NCBI RefSeq assembly: GCF_900496995.4
Contig: NC_044030.1
Coordinates: forward strand, 10,537,851-10,601,850
Direction: 5' to 3'
Length of the DNA stretch: 64,000 nucleotides
Origin: Aquila chrysaetos chrysaetos
Taxonomy: Eukaryota; Chordata; Aves; Accipitriformes; Accipitridae
The notes beneath the pieces were generated by a model that had not been told where the DNA came from, searched no databases, and saw only the letters and a list, made by a program, of their open reading frames with translations. Positions within the stretch are counted from its first letter, which is position 1. Every line of letters begins with the position of its first letter. Shown piece by piece: positions 36,601 through 52,100 of the stretch. The position numbers and the translations under genes were made by a program.

Positions 36601-39600
36601 CCCCATCTACTTCTAGGCAATAAATACATAAAGCATTCAGCAATCTCCTTGCCGTACCACTGCAGGGAGGAGGTTAACAGGAAATTCCGCAACTGCTAAC
36701 CTGCACATAGACAGATAAAAGAGGGCAGCGCATTCTTATGCTTCCAGATTGTCTAAATGAGAGACACTTAAGAGATTGCCTTGTTCTGCAGCCAGTTTCA
36801 TGTCCAGTATTAGAGCCACTTGTGCCAAATTTGCCATTCTGTGTGCAACGAATTCCAGGTCACAGCAAAGCAGCTTGATTCCCTGGCTGTGACTCACCTT
36901 CTGCTACTAGACTATTATTTATTGTCTTGCAGCCTTCAGGCAGGACTGGCAGCCTGTTGGTACACTCAGGAATCTGTACAAGCTTAACCTCAACAGTTTC
37001 AGCTGTTCAGGGAACAGGAAAGGAGAAGAGAGGGTCTGGGCAGCTAACACATTAATCTCATGTCTCCCCCTTACCCTGGCAAGCTCACTCTCTCTCTTCT
37101 CCTCTCCCTATCCCTCAGTAAACATATTTGCTGCCAGTTAGTGGTGTCACATGATTTTGTGAAGTATTTCTTATCTTTGAGCTATTATTTCACTTAGAGG
37201 CAAGTCCCAGAGTAATTAAGGACTTAAATAGCTCTCTACCCTGGAACAGCCTAACTGAATAGTTCTCACATAGCCTAGTCCTTGCTGAGGGAGGGAGAGC
37301 AGAGAAACTTCCCCCTCATCCCAGATGGGCAAGCTAAGGTATGCTAGCAGTGTTGCTATTTCCCGATAATTTACCTCCTACAGGCCTTTTTTAATTTCTT
37401 TGTTCAAAACAGCTGATGGTGGTGATCCCACAGGCTTCCTACCTTTTCATATCTTCTACAGCATGAAAAACAGACTGCTGAAGATCAGTATCAATCTCTT
37501 CGTATCACATAAGGTGGTTGGGCCGCCAGCTTCAGTGACAAGAAGGCGTACAGTAGTTTAGCTAACCTCATTAGCTAAATTTCTGCCTACTGAAGGCATG
37601 CAATAGCTACCAAGCCAGACGCTAAGATTTGCCAGTCTCTGCTACTAAATGTTAGCACAAATAGTTTTAAAATACTGTCTTTAAAACCAGCTCAAAAGGC
37701 CATCTTGAAAACTGACTGACTAGGACTTGAAGTACCTGACTGGCCTTCCATAAGCCTCAGATAATTGGAAACCTAAATATAATAATTGAACAAACAGATG
37801 AAGCATATTCCATTTATGCCATAACAAATGTAGTCACCACACATATTGCCCTACAGGAGGCTGCCAGAGCTCACTTCTCAGGTGTGCCAACCAAGAAAAG
37901 TCTAAGCTTCATCATCAGTCAAGAATGGGAAGCATTTCCCACTCTGCTAGAATGGAATGAAGTATTGTATTTAAATCCAAAGAGACATATCACCAAAATA
38001 ATCACCCTTGGAAGACAGATACAGAACTGTCCTTAATAGCAGATTCTTGCTTACTACCTACGGGAATGAGATGCGTTGGCTGAGACTCTTCCAGCTTGTT
38101 TCTCAACCAGTCGAAGTCTTGGTACCGCCGGCGGACCGAATATTCTGGCAAATCAAACTCTGCGCGTGTGGTCTGGAAAAGAACAACAGGATACACTTAG
38201 TATGCATGGAAACCCCTCACTTCAGAGCTTAGCAGCAAATGCAGTACAGCCATCACTGGCAAGGGTAAGGCCAGACAAGCCTTGCACGGGGACTCCATGC
38301 CCAAAATTGTGTTTGTAGCCAGCATGACAGAAGGATCCTCTGGCCTTTCAAGCAGTGGGAAAGCCAGCAATAAGAAAAAATGACTACTTGGAGCTGATGT
38401 ATTCTTAAGATTTATTCACAGTTCATTACATGTTCTGCTCAGATAAGCTTTATGGGAGGAGTCTGTGGAGAGAAGAGTACTGTGCACCATGTAAAGCTCT
38501 TGCCAGTTACAAGTTTGCAGGGAAGACTGTGTGAAATCTTCATTCCAAGGATGAGGCTATTTTAGCCATCAAGAAGTAAAAGCAAAGATATTTAACGACT
38601 TGTTTATTCTATGACGTGCATTAACTGTGGGTAAAAAAATGTTTCACCACTGCCCCATATTCCAGAAGTGACAGGCTTCTTACACTCCTTCAAGGCTAAA
38701 AGATTAGAACATAAACCATTGCTAGGTTTGTCAAAGTACTGTTTTTGTTGATTCCCAAGTGGAAGAAACAAGTTTGTTTACATTAAGTTTGTATATGCCT
38801 GATTAGAGATATCAGTACATTAAGTTAAATCTTTAAAGTTTTCATTCTTTAGGGCACAGAGTTAAACTTGCCATTACAAGTTTGAGACAGAAGATAGGTA
38901 TGCAGAGAAACTGCTGGCAAATGTTTTATCCAGTCCTCGAACAGTCCATAGCCTGGAAAGCCGACTGCGTGGGGCTGCTTGCACAGCACGTATTGCAACT
39001 GCCTAAAAGCACTAATGAAACTGTGTACCAACTAGGAGTCTCTGCTAAAGAGCCTGGTATTGCAATAGCCCTGATTGAAAGGTAGATGGCCTTTGTCATT
39101 ATGTCCCACCGAGAAGCACAGCTCAGAGAAGCCTAGAGAACTAGAGAACTGCTGGTTACTTGCAGCATCAAGAGCATCTTGCAATGAAGGTGATGCTGCA
39201 GTGCCAGCACACTACATGTCTACAGCTAGACATCAAAGCCACTGCATTCTGGGGAACGCACCAGCTCTCCTAGCTTTGAACTGGCACTGAGTCCAGCACT
39301 AGGTTCCTTTGGAACTCCTAGCCACTACAACCACCTGCTAAATTCCAGCAGAGATTTTGTATTTACCTCCAGACTGAGAGCAACTGCCACATATGTGGAG
39401 AGAGTCAAGTAGCAGCCTTCAAATGCAATCCACCTCTTCACTTGCTCTCTGGATGACTCCAGCTCTTCAATTACTGCACTTTACTCCCACCAATCCCCAC
39501 TGGGGATCCTGTACAAGTTCTATGCCAGAAATCTCTTTCTAGGGGGAAGCCAGCAGCCTTAACACACTATCAACAGAACAGTAGCTCTAGTATACTATAA

Positions 39601-40079
39601 ACAGCATGCTAATGTGGTATTACCTATGAAATGGTTTGGTTTCTAGTAAAGGAGGGCATAGAGACAAAGAAAAGAAGAAATCAAGCTCACCTCCTCCCTC
39701 CTTTGACCTGCTAGCTACAGTAAGAGATACACACATTAGTCCATGGCCTAACATAATGAATGCTCACCAATGGAGCAGATGTGTTTGTAGATGAGGGACT
39801 ACCAAGACCTAGATATCCACTGCAGGTTTGTGCTTTGCTCAGCTACACCTTGGAATAATAACAGCTTATTTAACATGTCAGAGTGCCACACTATAAATGA
39901 AACTTCTGAGACTTCATATGAACCATTTTCACCTGTTTTGAGCAAAAGACTGAATGGCATTACAGTAGAACAAGATAATTCACACGCACGTAGACAACCC
40001 TCATCAGCCAGCGGTGCTGACTGCTTTGTTCTGTTAATAGGGCAGCTATGTCTCCAGCCTTGCAGGAGACAACCAGGAA

Positions 40080-40115
<36 letters not shown>

Positions 40116-43100
40116 TGACTTAGTAGTAGGGAGAGCTTTTCTGAACTGGCTGTCACTGGCCTCTTAAAAGTCATCAGACAGTGAGTGAATGAGAGTAACC
40201 AGGATGTATACACACTACAGTGTCTTATCCTGCAGCATGAGGATGAATGTAAAGTCTGCCATCTGTTAGCACTGAGAACCTTATTACCAAGTATTCTGCT
40301 AACAGTTAAGGAAAACTGTACAGGTACTATTTAGTCTAGACATAGAAAAGCAGGATAAGTCTCAGTGCACAAACTTTACATTAGTTATCATTCATCTCTA
40401 GCAAACTGCTACTGCTGCTTTTATACCACAAGCAGATTTGCAAAGTCTTCCATATATCAAGGTATGTTCCTCAGAGGGAGGGAGATTAAAATACATCATA
40501 GCCATCAGCATTTCAGTGTTTGCTGTACAGGTTGTCAAATCTAGACAGCAAATAAGCTTTTCAAAGACTATTTGGACAGAACATAAGAGCCCTTCAAGGT
40601 TTTAATGACACCTCACTAATGCTGATAGAATTTGGATCTCAGATCAAACTGTCCATTAGCTCAGCACAAGTTATTTTTTCCAGACTGCACACAAAAGGGA
40701 AGAGGGTCTTGCCACTGTCCAGGGATGGCAAGTGAAATGTCTGTGGTTTTGACACAGTTTAATTCCTCCTGCTTTCTTAGTAGGATCCATAAATCTCATC
40801 TTGCAAGGACATGTGGGAAGGAAGCCAAGAAACTTATGTGGCAGATGTGAACCTCGCAAAAATAACAGGCAAGACATTTCTAGGGATTTATTGAAGACTC
40901 CAGCACAGTGCCAGTAAGTCATCACCGTAGTATTTTGGGCTCAATTTTACTTGCTGGAAAGCAGGCAGATTTACAGACACTTTTACCTCTGTTGTTGGAA
41001 TAATTTTGACTTGAGGCAATGTTAAGGCAACCACCAAGTCCTGGTCTTGTGTAAGATTCTTGTCTTTCTTGAAAGGAGTCAGCAGCCAAACTTAAAAGCT
41101 AGCCTGTGAGGACTACATGAAAGTATTTTTGTACCCTAGTTCTCATCTCTTACTCGCTACACCTGATTGTGGATTCTCCTCCATGTTACTATTTAAGTTT
41201 GGGGCAAAAATCTTCAACTAGAAGAAGAGGAGGATGGCAGAAGGGGAAAGGGAGAAAGGCTGGTGTTCCTAGCAGTTCATAGTTTCATTTGCCTCAAATA
41301 GTTTAGCCTGTTTGAAGAAGACATCATAGCACTTACACCTGCTCCTCTCTAGGGATCAAGCTGTTTCATGTGCTCAGGTAACCCACCCAATGCAGGCACT
41401 GGAAGCAGGAGGAGAAGGACAGGAAAAAGAAAACAAGACCTCCACTTCACTATTGACTGCTTTGAAAGCCTCTCCCTTCAAGCCTGCAGAGCAACTGCCT
41501 GACTTTGTGGAACGGCATGCAGCTGTTTAGATCTCCATGGGAAAAGGCACAGAAGGCCTTGCCATCCTAGAAAGTACAACAAAAGTGAGGTTAGAAGTAC
41601 ACTTACTTATGTTTCCCTCGGGAGAGATGACTACCTAACATTATTTTCCCCCTCCCTTCTCAGAAAGATCTGCTTGATAAAATCCCTCTAGAGTGCACAT
41701 CTGTCTATCTGAAGAGCACAAAGGTGTATCATCAAGAACACCCAAGACACTTCAATCATCACAGCCAAGACCAGTTAAGTTCCAGCACACCTTTTTGGTT
41801 TCACTGGCCTCCCTGTATAAGGAAACAGCTGCTAGCAAGAAGAAGACAGGGACAGAGTCAAGAGACCCAGTCTGAATCACTGTCCCCCTTATTCTGGGGA
41901 TTCCCATTACATTCTTCAAACGTGTTCATCCAGAAGACAGTCTGGGAAATGCTACCTGGGTCTTAGTGGAAGCTGTGAAAGCCGGGGCACAAGCAGAACC
42001 AAGTAAACTCTAAGCTTTCTTTTCAGCTTCCCTGCAAGCCATTGTTTTGGACCAGATGTTTTGGACCCTTCCTCAGCCACCACCATCTGTTGACAAAGGT
42101 ATCAGTAGATGAGAAGTCTGGGGCATACTGCAAGACTTCTTTTTTGCTGTTACGATGAAGGACCTTTCTAAAGAAAGAAAAAAACCACACAACACAAAAA
42201 CAAGACTGTGGTCAGGTTACCCTCTTCCCTACAGTGGTGTCCAGTCACAACCACAAGCGCACTACAGCACTAGCAATTACATTCCCCTCTTCCACTTAGT
42301 GATGCTGCTTTCCACAGCAAGGAAGTCTTCAGCAAAATTCATCCTAGGACCTATGTTTATCCAAACGTTTGAGGTTCCAGTAGCATTCTTCAGTGGAGAA
42401 AGAAAAAAAGCAGCCAACCCTGCCTCCTCATCCAGAGTCACCACAAAGACCCTTTCAGTCCTTCACAGGTCCCAAACCCTTCTCATGCAAGGCTGCATGG
42501 GAGGTGGGGGGAAGCATGGCCTTACACTGATGACAAGAGCAAGGTCTGCTATAGACATTTGACCTACAGCCTGGTGGTGCAAGCATCAACGCTCATCCTC
42601 ATCACTGTCTAGGGATTATTCCTGTGCAGATTTTTTGCCATGTTTAATTACTGCTTTCAGCTACAACGGCTGATTGGGCAATTAGTTTGCCATCAAAGAG
42701 GCCTTGTTTGTGTGGCAAGAATGAGTCAGACCATTAATACTGCTAGTCTTCCAATAGTCTTTTTTAAACAATGGTAGATAGTGCTAGAGGTGCTAACCCT
42801 AGAGGTTAGCCGAAAGTTTACAAGAATAATAAACCCTAAGTGGTGAGGCTTTCATGGTGATTGATAAGAATAAATTATGCACTGTTTCATAATAGTATTG
42901 TAATGCTATGATATAGCAGATTTACATGCTACAGTGAGATCCCAAATAAAACAAGTATTCACAGACAAGTAGGTAGATATGCAAAATCAGAAGTACAGGA
43001 TGAGGCTTTTTTTTATTTAAAAAAGGACACTGTTGGGTAATATATCTGATCTAAATACAGTAGATATCTGACCCACTGTCAAGAGTTCTGCTTTAAGAAG

Positions 43101-46100
43101 GGAAACCTGTGTTCATACAAGGCTTCCAAGAAGAGGAACATTATTAGGGTGCCACTGCGTAGAGGTATTTTATGTTGACAGAATAACCAGGTCTTAATTT
43201 AAGGGAAAAATAACTTTAGCCAGTTTTAGCCATTTGGGTGTGGAAAGTTGTGCCTCATTTTGTGCTTTCTATTCCTTCTGATCACGTAACAGCTGAAGAT
43301 TAAGTTGCTCCAAACAGAAAAGTTTCCCGCAATACTTCTTAGTATTTTCTAGTAGTTAAGATACAGCATTTGTTGCAAGATTAAGACACTTAGAGCAACA
43401 AAGAATGACAGGCCTATGTTAAGTGTGCCCTAACAGGTAGCTACTATTTTAGAGAAACCACATTTTCTCCTGTGAGGCCTGAAAGTGGAACTTTGGCACA
43501 GACATTCTGGAAAAAAAAAAAAAAAAAAAAAAAAATCTATGGCCTGTAAAGACTTCCTTATCTCAAAGGAAAATATTCTCTCCAGTGGATAGTGCCATCT
43601 AAGTAGGCCAGGGAATGTTAATCTTTTTGGACAAGTGGATCAAGTATATTCCAAGTGAAGTTAGTGAACACTTTGCCTTGGGTAACTACAAGTGCCTAAA
43701 ACACGTCAACATCACATAGGAGCTGATGCTAATGAGAATGAGCTGGTTAACAGAAATTAACATTCCAGTTGTGAGTGCAGTAGACTTTTCAGATCACTTT
43801 TCCTATTAGTGTAATTAGACTGCATTAATGATTGAACTACAACACATGCTGAAAAAATCTCTAGCATGTTGCTTTTGGTAAGCAGCAGCATTCTTAGGCT
43901 ACTTAGTTTTAGTAGCAGCTGTACAGCCTTCTGTACCAACAACTGCACGGAAGCTAGTGTATAGTTGAGGATCAAGATTATGATTTAGTTGCTGATAGAG
44001 GAAGTGTGGTAAACACTTCAAGCAACAAGCTTAAAGCATTTCAGAACATGACAGACACAAAATGTGAGATGATTAACAGTGAATCAACAAGGCACATTCC
44101 CCTTCAGGGGAGGTAACTCAAACCAAACAGGTGTCAGATTACTTTATATGAACAAACGTTCAAGTTAATGAAAGAAACTGGCCTTGCAAGCTTACAAACA
44201 GTTCTATTTAAGAGTCAGACACACAAATCTAAACTGACATTAAAATTTTGCATATTTTCATTCACTGAAGTAGTAACAGTTCTGCTAAGAGAAGTCATAC
44301 CTTCAACACATTCACAAGGTACTGAAAGACACTAAGTTCTTGTCCTTAAGATAAGAAAATACAATGCAAGGCATAGACATGCAGAATATGACCTAAAAAA
44401 CTCCCCAAAGAAAAGTACTATGAATGGAGAATGTTGCTTTGTACCTTTGTTGTAACCCTATATGTGATATATGTCTCCATTGTGCACACGTGTTTTTTGG
44501 GATCATCAACAGTAACAAAGAGATCTCTAGTTTCCCCATCCAAGTCATCATCCAGCTGCAGTCTGTTGAGGAGAGATGAGGAGGAAGCTGGGCTAGAAGT
44601 GTCCACAGGTGTGCCATTGGGTAGACTGAGATCCTGTATCGGAGAGAAAAAACAAGTTTTTAATAAGTGAACAGATTCACTGTGAAGCACAGTATTGTCA
44701 AAGATGCCACTGACAAGTTTCACTGATATATTTACAAAGGCTATTTATTTCAGCAGCTCCAAGGATAACCTTTCTCCAGGACACCTGGGCAATCCGCTAA
44801 GGTCTGGGCTTTGAGCATTAGGTTGTTCTACTGCCCCACAAGTTGAAGAGAAAGCACATTACCACCATACCTCCCCTTAGCGTGGCGCAACCTGGTTTCT
44901 ATTCATGAGGAAGTGGAAGTATTGCTGAACCAACAGCTCCTGGTGAGACAAACAACTCTGAAAACAAAACAGCTAGGCAAATCGAGAGACCTACTTATAA
45001 GACAGGCTTCAGGCAAAATGGCAGCATTTCAGCTGACAGGAATGCAGTCAGCCTTCTCCTCTGGAGACTCCTACAGTAGAGTAAGGAGGGCAAACTTTTA
45101 TCAGAGGCTTCCCATCCCGTCCACTAACTTCCACACATTGACAGCAGTCAGAGACTGATCTGCCATCACAGCACTACAGGACAATCACAGATCATACACT
45201 CCAGCACCAGTGCCTATGTACACCTCCCTTTTGGAGTCCTAAGGCCAGTGAAAACACTTGTGTTTTGCTTGGGGAGGTCCTCATTCCCATCCTCCCAACT
45301 ACATGAGTATCATCCAGTGCCTAGGAAGACAGAGGCTAAAAGAACCAGCAAGTGGCTATTTTAGGAAGAGATGCACAAGGGTTTGGGGAATTCTGTAATT
45401 CCTTGAAACTGACTCAGCAGCAGGGAAAAAAAACCAAACAAACCCACTTTATAGCCAACTTGGTACATTCCCACACCTTTGAGTCTCACACTTTGACACA
45501 GATCAACTACTCCATACAGCTAGTGGTTACTTTGCATAAATACCACAGCAACTTCACATGTGTTCTCTGCTCTGGTTTTGTAGCAGAGGGAGCTGACAGC
45601 ATGTGACAAGTTGTACAACATTTAGGAACATCTGACAACAGTGTTAGAAAGTCCCAAAGATCCATGGCTCTACTTTTCAAAGTGAGGACTTTGGGTTTTT
45701 GTGGTTTTTGTTTTTTTTTTTTTTTCTTTTAACTAGTAGTACAAGAATAGATTTATCCATAGAGTGTTTCCCTTGTAAGGACAAAGGTTCCTCTAGTTGG
45801 TAGACAGAGAAACCGCTACAGCTAAGCAACACATTAACTAGAAGTGTTTTAGTTTTAGAATTACTGCTTAGCCCCAGCTTCACACAATTCTTAAGTGGCT
45901 AAATGAAACATGTAATCTTAGCAGAGCAATCCTGTTTGGGTAAGATCCTTTTTATCCATCAGTATTCCTTATGCAATTGTGGTTTATGTTCCAGCCAGAC
46001 AAGGGTAGTCCCTGTCTTCAACAGAAGTCCTCCTTTGTTCAAGGGTTCAGAATTACAGGTGAGAGCTTCAACTTAAAGCCACTTACAAAGGTCTGCATTT

Positions 46101-49100
46101 GCCAGTGGCTAAGACCAGGTCTAAGCTCCTACCAGTCTTTGTCACAAACCCATCATGGGAGTACTGGGATTTTACAGACAGTCCTCTGCCTGTTGCATTC
46201 CTGCACAACTGCGGTAGTATTACTCTTTACCTTGAGGATTGCCTTATGAATTAGCAAGAATGCTTTAGCCTAGACATTTTTGGAAAGTGGTGACCTAAAC
46301 TACTGTCTACTAAGAGAGAGGTTAGATGCATTCTCCCAGATAATGCTTAGAAGTGGTTGCCAACAGATGAGAGACTTCAGATTTAACTGGCAAGTGAGAA
46401 AGAATTGGAAGGTAGGCACTCATATGCTCTCTCAAGAGATCAAAAGAGCAGGATGAGCACGGCACAGCTTGCCAGCTCATACAGGAGGTAGACAGATTTG
46501 ACAACGCAAGCACATGGCTCAGACTCCACATAGCAGGAGCGTGTACAACAGGAAGAAGCAACGCTACAATAACTCAGCAGATAAGGAGTTCTGTTGGAGT
46601 TACACAAACAGAATAAGCAGACGACAGGATAAGATTAGCAACAGGAGATGGCTTCAGAAAATCTGCAGTTCAGTTAGACAGGAGAATTTGGCTCAGCAAA
46701 GAGCAAAGCAAACCCGGGGACACCGCAGTAGCTGTAGACAAATCTGTTCCTGTTTCCAAAAGGAAAAGACAGCTCTTCATTGCCCATGTGCAATAAGCAT
46801 TAGTATAAGACAAGTTGTGCCAGAACTGCAGCCAGTCAAATTCTAAGCCTCCACTATGGAAATGAATTAACCTGTGAAAACAGCTTAAGCCTGGTTGCAC
46901 ACAAGATCTCAAAAACTTTTAACAAAACCTTCCAAAAGAGAGCTTAAAGAATGTGATGGAATCTGCTTGAAATACGAAAACTCTGCATCAAGGTGTCAGA
47001 ACAACTGGAGAAAGGACCAAAACATGGACATTGCAGCCACTTGCATGAAGTTAGTGACTTTCCTCACCAATTCTGTTGGGAGATAACAATATCATACTAG
47101 CATGTCTTGCACTTTTTAAGCAGGGCAGAGGTTTGTGAAGGCTGGAATCCATTTCAGTCCACTTGAGTGTGTTCTTGCAGTCATGGGTCCTGTGGAATGT
47201 CTCAGGTCTTAAAATAAAGGCTGTGATAGTTTTACCTGATCTCAGCCTTGGATGAAACACCCCAGATCTAGATCAAGTAAAGCTTCTAGAGCAACTCTGG
47301 TTAGGAGCAGGAGGGCTGCTACCTGTGGTAGGGGGGAAAGGACAAAGGATGCATACATTGAAAGTACTACTGTGCTATACTGCCTCATCTGCGATGGCAG
47401 AACCCTCCCGGCAGTCACAGCTGGAATCATGCCCTGCTATTTAGCTAGTTTTTAGCAGTTGAAGAGCAAGTTAGAAGCTAGATATTTGTCCTTCCTAATG
47501 GGTGGGGCCTCTTAGCTAACTGCACAAGGAACAACGCTTATGAGTACTGAACCTTCATTTATCAGCAGGCAGGATCAGTTTGCTGAAGTCTTACGGTATT
47601 GCTAGAAACAGGTAGGCTTTGAAGTGTCTCAGCAGATGGCCTAGCAATCTAAGTTGTCTCAGGCTGTAATCCTTTCAGCAGAGGACCTCCTTGTCACGTT
47701 AATTGGCACTAGCTTTCTTCCATGGGACTTGGGGGATTTTTTGCAGTTGGGGAAGCAAGACTGTATCATCTGTTCTAGTCTGCTTTTACCACAGAAAGAG
47801 CAGTATGTCCTGCAAAGCCTAGCAGGAAAGGAGATCTGCAGCCATCGGCATTTCTACCTGTCGGTCTAGTTATCATATCCACAAGCATTTGAAATACTGA
47901 CTAGTATTAATTGTTTTATGTAACAAAGAGTCTGACTTCAGTGCCAGAGACTCATGCATCAGCTTCACCTTTAAGTGCGCCACGTAGCTGCTCATCCACT
48001 GTTTTAAGTACCTATCTGCATTATCAGAGATCAGCACAGTCCAAGTCCCAGCAGGTACCTACTGCTAACAAAGCTCTTCACAGAAAAAAGCCTTTTCATC
48101 ACAGCGCCTGTTACTCACAGTACAGTCAGCCTGCCATGAATCCGAGCAGTCCCACAGCAGGGAGGAGAGGACGCTGCTTCTGGCAGCCAGGCAGATGGAA
48201 TGGAGGACAGGTTCTGTCAAGACACTCTTCAAGTCTTAGAGAGTATCCAAGAGCAAAGGTCCTTAGCCTGTGTCCCTCACCTCCTCAGGCCAGTCTCATA
48301 GCTTTGTCATCTGCTGAAGCAGGTCAGCTGAAGGTCTAGCAAGGCCTGGATCACAACCTACAGCAGATATAGTATGACATTCAGACCTTCAGCTTCATGA
48401 TCTACTGGTTAAGTACTAGGCTTTTGTGCACAGTTGTACAATCACCTGCAGGCAGACTCTTCACGTATTCCTGTGGAGTTTGTAGGATTCCTCAAGACAC
48501 CCAAATTTATGAGTACATGAGACCAGATGACTCCAGTAGCACGTTTTGTATCCTACAGTGCAGGGCAAGTAGGAACTAACTGCCTGTGTTGGAAATGCAT
48601 GAGCCCTGCCAACTATGCAGGCTGCTATCTGGTAAGGAAGCAGTTTCACATTCTTCTACTGTATTATGCAGTCCAAGCACCTTGACTAGTTAGCCTGCCC
48701 AGAAACAGATACTAAATCTATCAAGAAGTTCAATTCATCCAAGTTTAAAATTCAGATGAATTTTATAAACTTGAAGTCTGCATGTGAGATGCAAAATGAG
48801 TTGGGAAGTTTCCAGCTGATGTCATCTTCTCCCTCCTTCATCCTCCCAGAAGATTTTCCAAGACTCTGGATTTACAGAGCAGCTTGGATCCACATAAAGT
48901 AAAACCCCAGGGGCTTGGTATTCAGCCTTCTGGATGGCAGCCTCCCCTAATGGAGTAGTGCACACCAAAGAAAGCATCCAGGATTCAATCCCTGAAGGCT
49001 AAAAAAGGGTCTAAAATTATGTAGGTATTGGTTATTGTCAAGTGAAGATCATGCGGTCTTCTGCTGACTTAAGTGCAGCTAGTCAATACTGCAGCTTCTA

Positions 49101-52100
49101 CAAACTGAATGTTAGTTTTCACCTATCCTGGCTTAGCAAGTATACAGCTTACCCAGATAGCTCTGCTATCTAAGCAGTAGTCCATGAAGGAAGTGGAAGA
49201 GGTGGTTCAGCTAGGTCTTCCGAACACAGATAAGCTCATCTCTGGAAAGGGTTAGCCTAAAACCACCTGATGTTGCAAGCACATGGCTCTCATTCAACAA
49301 GTATTAGATGACACCAAGAGACATTTAGAAATGTTGCTGTTTAGACACAAGTGGTGCACTTAACCCCAAATATCCCTCCCTAACTCACGGACCTTACAGT
49401 CAGGCCTGTACTACTACTACAGCCTCACTGCTTCACTTCTGAAATTTGGAGTGCTGTGCCTTTCTCCCTGTGTTTCAAGGAGTTCCATTGCTTTTTGCCA
49501 TCTGTTTCCCAGAGAGACACGTAACCACAGACACAGTCATGTCAAGAGGACAATGATTCCACACAACTGCAGCTGGTTTCTGCAACAACGCTTACCTTTG
49601 TACCTTCAGTACAGAACAATAAGCCATAGCAGAATTGCTGCTGGTGACTGGAAGACTAAAATGGTTTAGACATAAGTGTTCCCAAGAACACTATAAAAGC
49701 TTGCATTAACTTGGCTTTCACAGACCTGTTCATAGCACTACTTGTCTCATCCCAGCAAGTTTTGAAAGCAGGTATTTTTTTGTTTATAGAGTTCTCTGCC
49801 ACTGGCCTGTACAGGTCAGCTCTGCATAGAAAGAAAGTACATTTCCATCCTCTAGTCCATCTAGATCAGTTCATCTGTCACTGACAGCATAGTATCCTAT
49901 TAAAAGACTTCACTGAGCATTTCTGTAGTGAAATGTCAGTCTGCATAAGACTATTACCCAATACCAGCTCCAGACAACTACCTAAACTTCTCTTCAGGTA
50001 GAGAACAAGGGAAGAAAAGGCATTTGTTTCCCCTTTATGTATGTTCAGTTTCATTCTCTACCAGGCATCAGCATCATACTTTGTTTACTACAGGTCACCT
50101 TTGTTACTCCACACATATCTGAGGTATATATGAGATACTGCGTGTGTCCTCCTCTTGCACTTGTCTTTGGGCAGCTACTTTAAGGCAAGAGTGACCCAAG
50201 TGGGGGATCCAGACTGGAGAGAAGGGAAAATGCTCTGGCCACCGCAGGGAAGGGAGGATAAGACAGCAGTCTTGCTCTACAAGGTCAAAAAAAAAAAAAA
50301 AAAAAAAATCAAACAAAACCCCCATAGTTAACAAACTCCAAAACCCCTATTCGTTCCTGGGAGGAAGTACCACATTTCTACATTGATCCACAAACAAGAG
50401 AGTGCTAAGTTGTAGTTTGACAAGAACTGTGAAAATCAACTTCTAAGGCTGGACTTACCCTCCTGGGAAAGGGTAAGTGGTTACATGTACACCAGCTCCT
50501 GACATCCTTCTCCAGTAACAGGAAGGACAGTACAGTATGTGTGGGTGTACTCAGAAGGAACAAGATTATACCCTGAGAAAAGGTCAGTGTTTTCCACTAC
50601 ATTAATCATCTAGAATCAGACTGCAAGGTTGAGGCTATTTTGAGAGCAACAAAGACTAAGCTCAAATCAGAAGCAATTCTTCTTGCTCTTACCTGGAAAT
50701 GTGTCAGCAGAGGAGGGACAGTGCTGGTTGTTGAGGACACAAGCCCAGATTTTTACTTCCTAGCCCTGGAGGGTATTATGCAGCAAGTCTGTGGGTCCTG
50801 CAGCATTGGGTGGAAAGCCCCTAACTCTAATGGGGCATGCATACCACACCTGGCCCAAGCCTCACCTCTACAGTTCCTGTAGTACCACTGGTATTCTGCC
50901 CATCTCACCAAAAAGCCACTAGGTAAAGACTGGATCAATTTGCTCTCATGATCTTTTTAAATAGGTGTCAGAGTACAGCATGCTGCCAAGTCATGAGTCT
51001 GATGACTTTGTTCTGGAGTTCATCACTCGAACTACTGTTTCTACTCTGTAGGTCTGAAATAATAAGAATTTCACATGCAGCAGCTGACCATAATGGCATG
51101 CAGTTTGGTACCACTCAAGACCTGGGAGCATTCTTGCTTATAAAGTATCATACTTGGAATAGTGTTTCTTTGCACTTTGCCTGGACAGAGAAACACTGGA
51201 ACAAGGTTCACAGAGACACTACATGATTGATACAAACACTTGCCAAGCCTTCTCATGCAGGTCATGGGATTCCCACCTCTTTCCTGAGGGTAACACCCAA
51301 GTTTTATACGATGGATTATTTTACTTTGTGGTTTGTTTTCCCATAAGTCACCACAGTTAAGCTAACCAGAGCAAGAATGTGGGCATAGAAGCATTTCCTG
51401 CCAACAGCATTTTCAGCAAGAGCAATAAGCCATCTCCCACCTCTGTTGCTGAAGTCTTTAGGGACTCGGTTACAATACAGCTCAGTTTCAGCCTTCCTGT
51501 GCACAGGGGTAAAGGGGGCTGTCACAAGAAGGTGTCAAGTACCACATCAGACCATCTGTTCATACAGTCTGGCTATATGTCTGTCTTCTCACAGAGTCCT
51601 TAAGAGGGTGGCCTCTTCTCCCAGTCTGGAAGGGGAACTGTGCAGTATCACACTAAAGCTAAATGTGGTTCAGGTTACACTCTAAAAATGAGGATCGTGA
51701 GTGGCGTCTCACTGATGTTTTACAGCAGCTAAGACAAGTCCTTCAATATTAGTAATAAACCATGTTCCTCTGCTACTTTGTGCACAAAAGGTCATAAGGC
51801 AGATGAAATGGGTTGTTATTTGGAGCAGACATTAATTAGGCAAAATGTAAAGGGATAAGACATACTTTTGTCTTATTAACGCTCACCAGCCTGACACGTA
51901 CTTCCTAGTATGCTTTGAACAGAAAGGAAAGTGCGAAGAGTAACTGGATGCTGGCCCCATCTTATAGCTCCCTTACTGTGGCAAGGTATTTTAAATGCAA
52001 AGAGGTATTTTAACACATCCACAGGATGAACTGTTCTCTTGGAAGAAACAGTTCCAGATGCAAGGTTAGCTTCTACATCTGTTTACAAAGCACTAGCGTC

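Larger units (their letters stand above)
38173..44444 (-). other. SNX30: SNX30 intron 2
   Basis: A phase-0 intron of 6272 bp. It contains pure A runs of 27 bases at 40085-40111 and 25 bases at 43511-43535 on the plus strand. No gene or recognisable element was found in the remainder. Confidence 0.88.
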
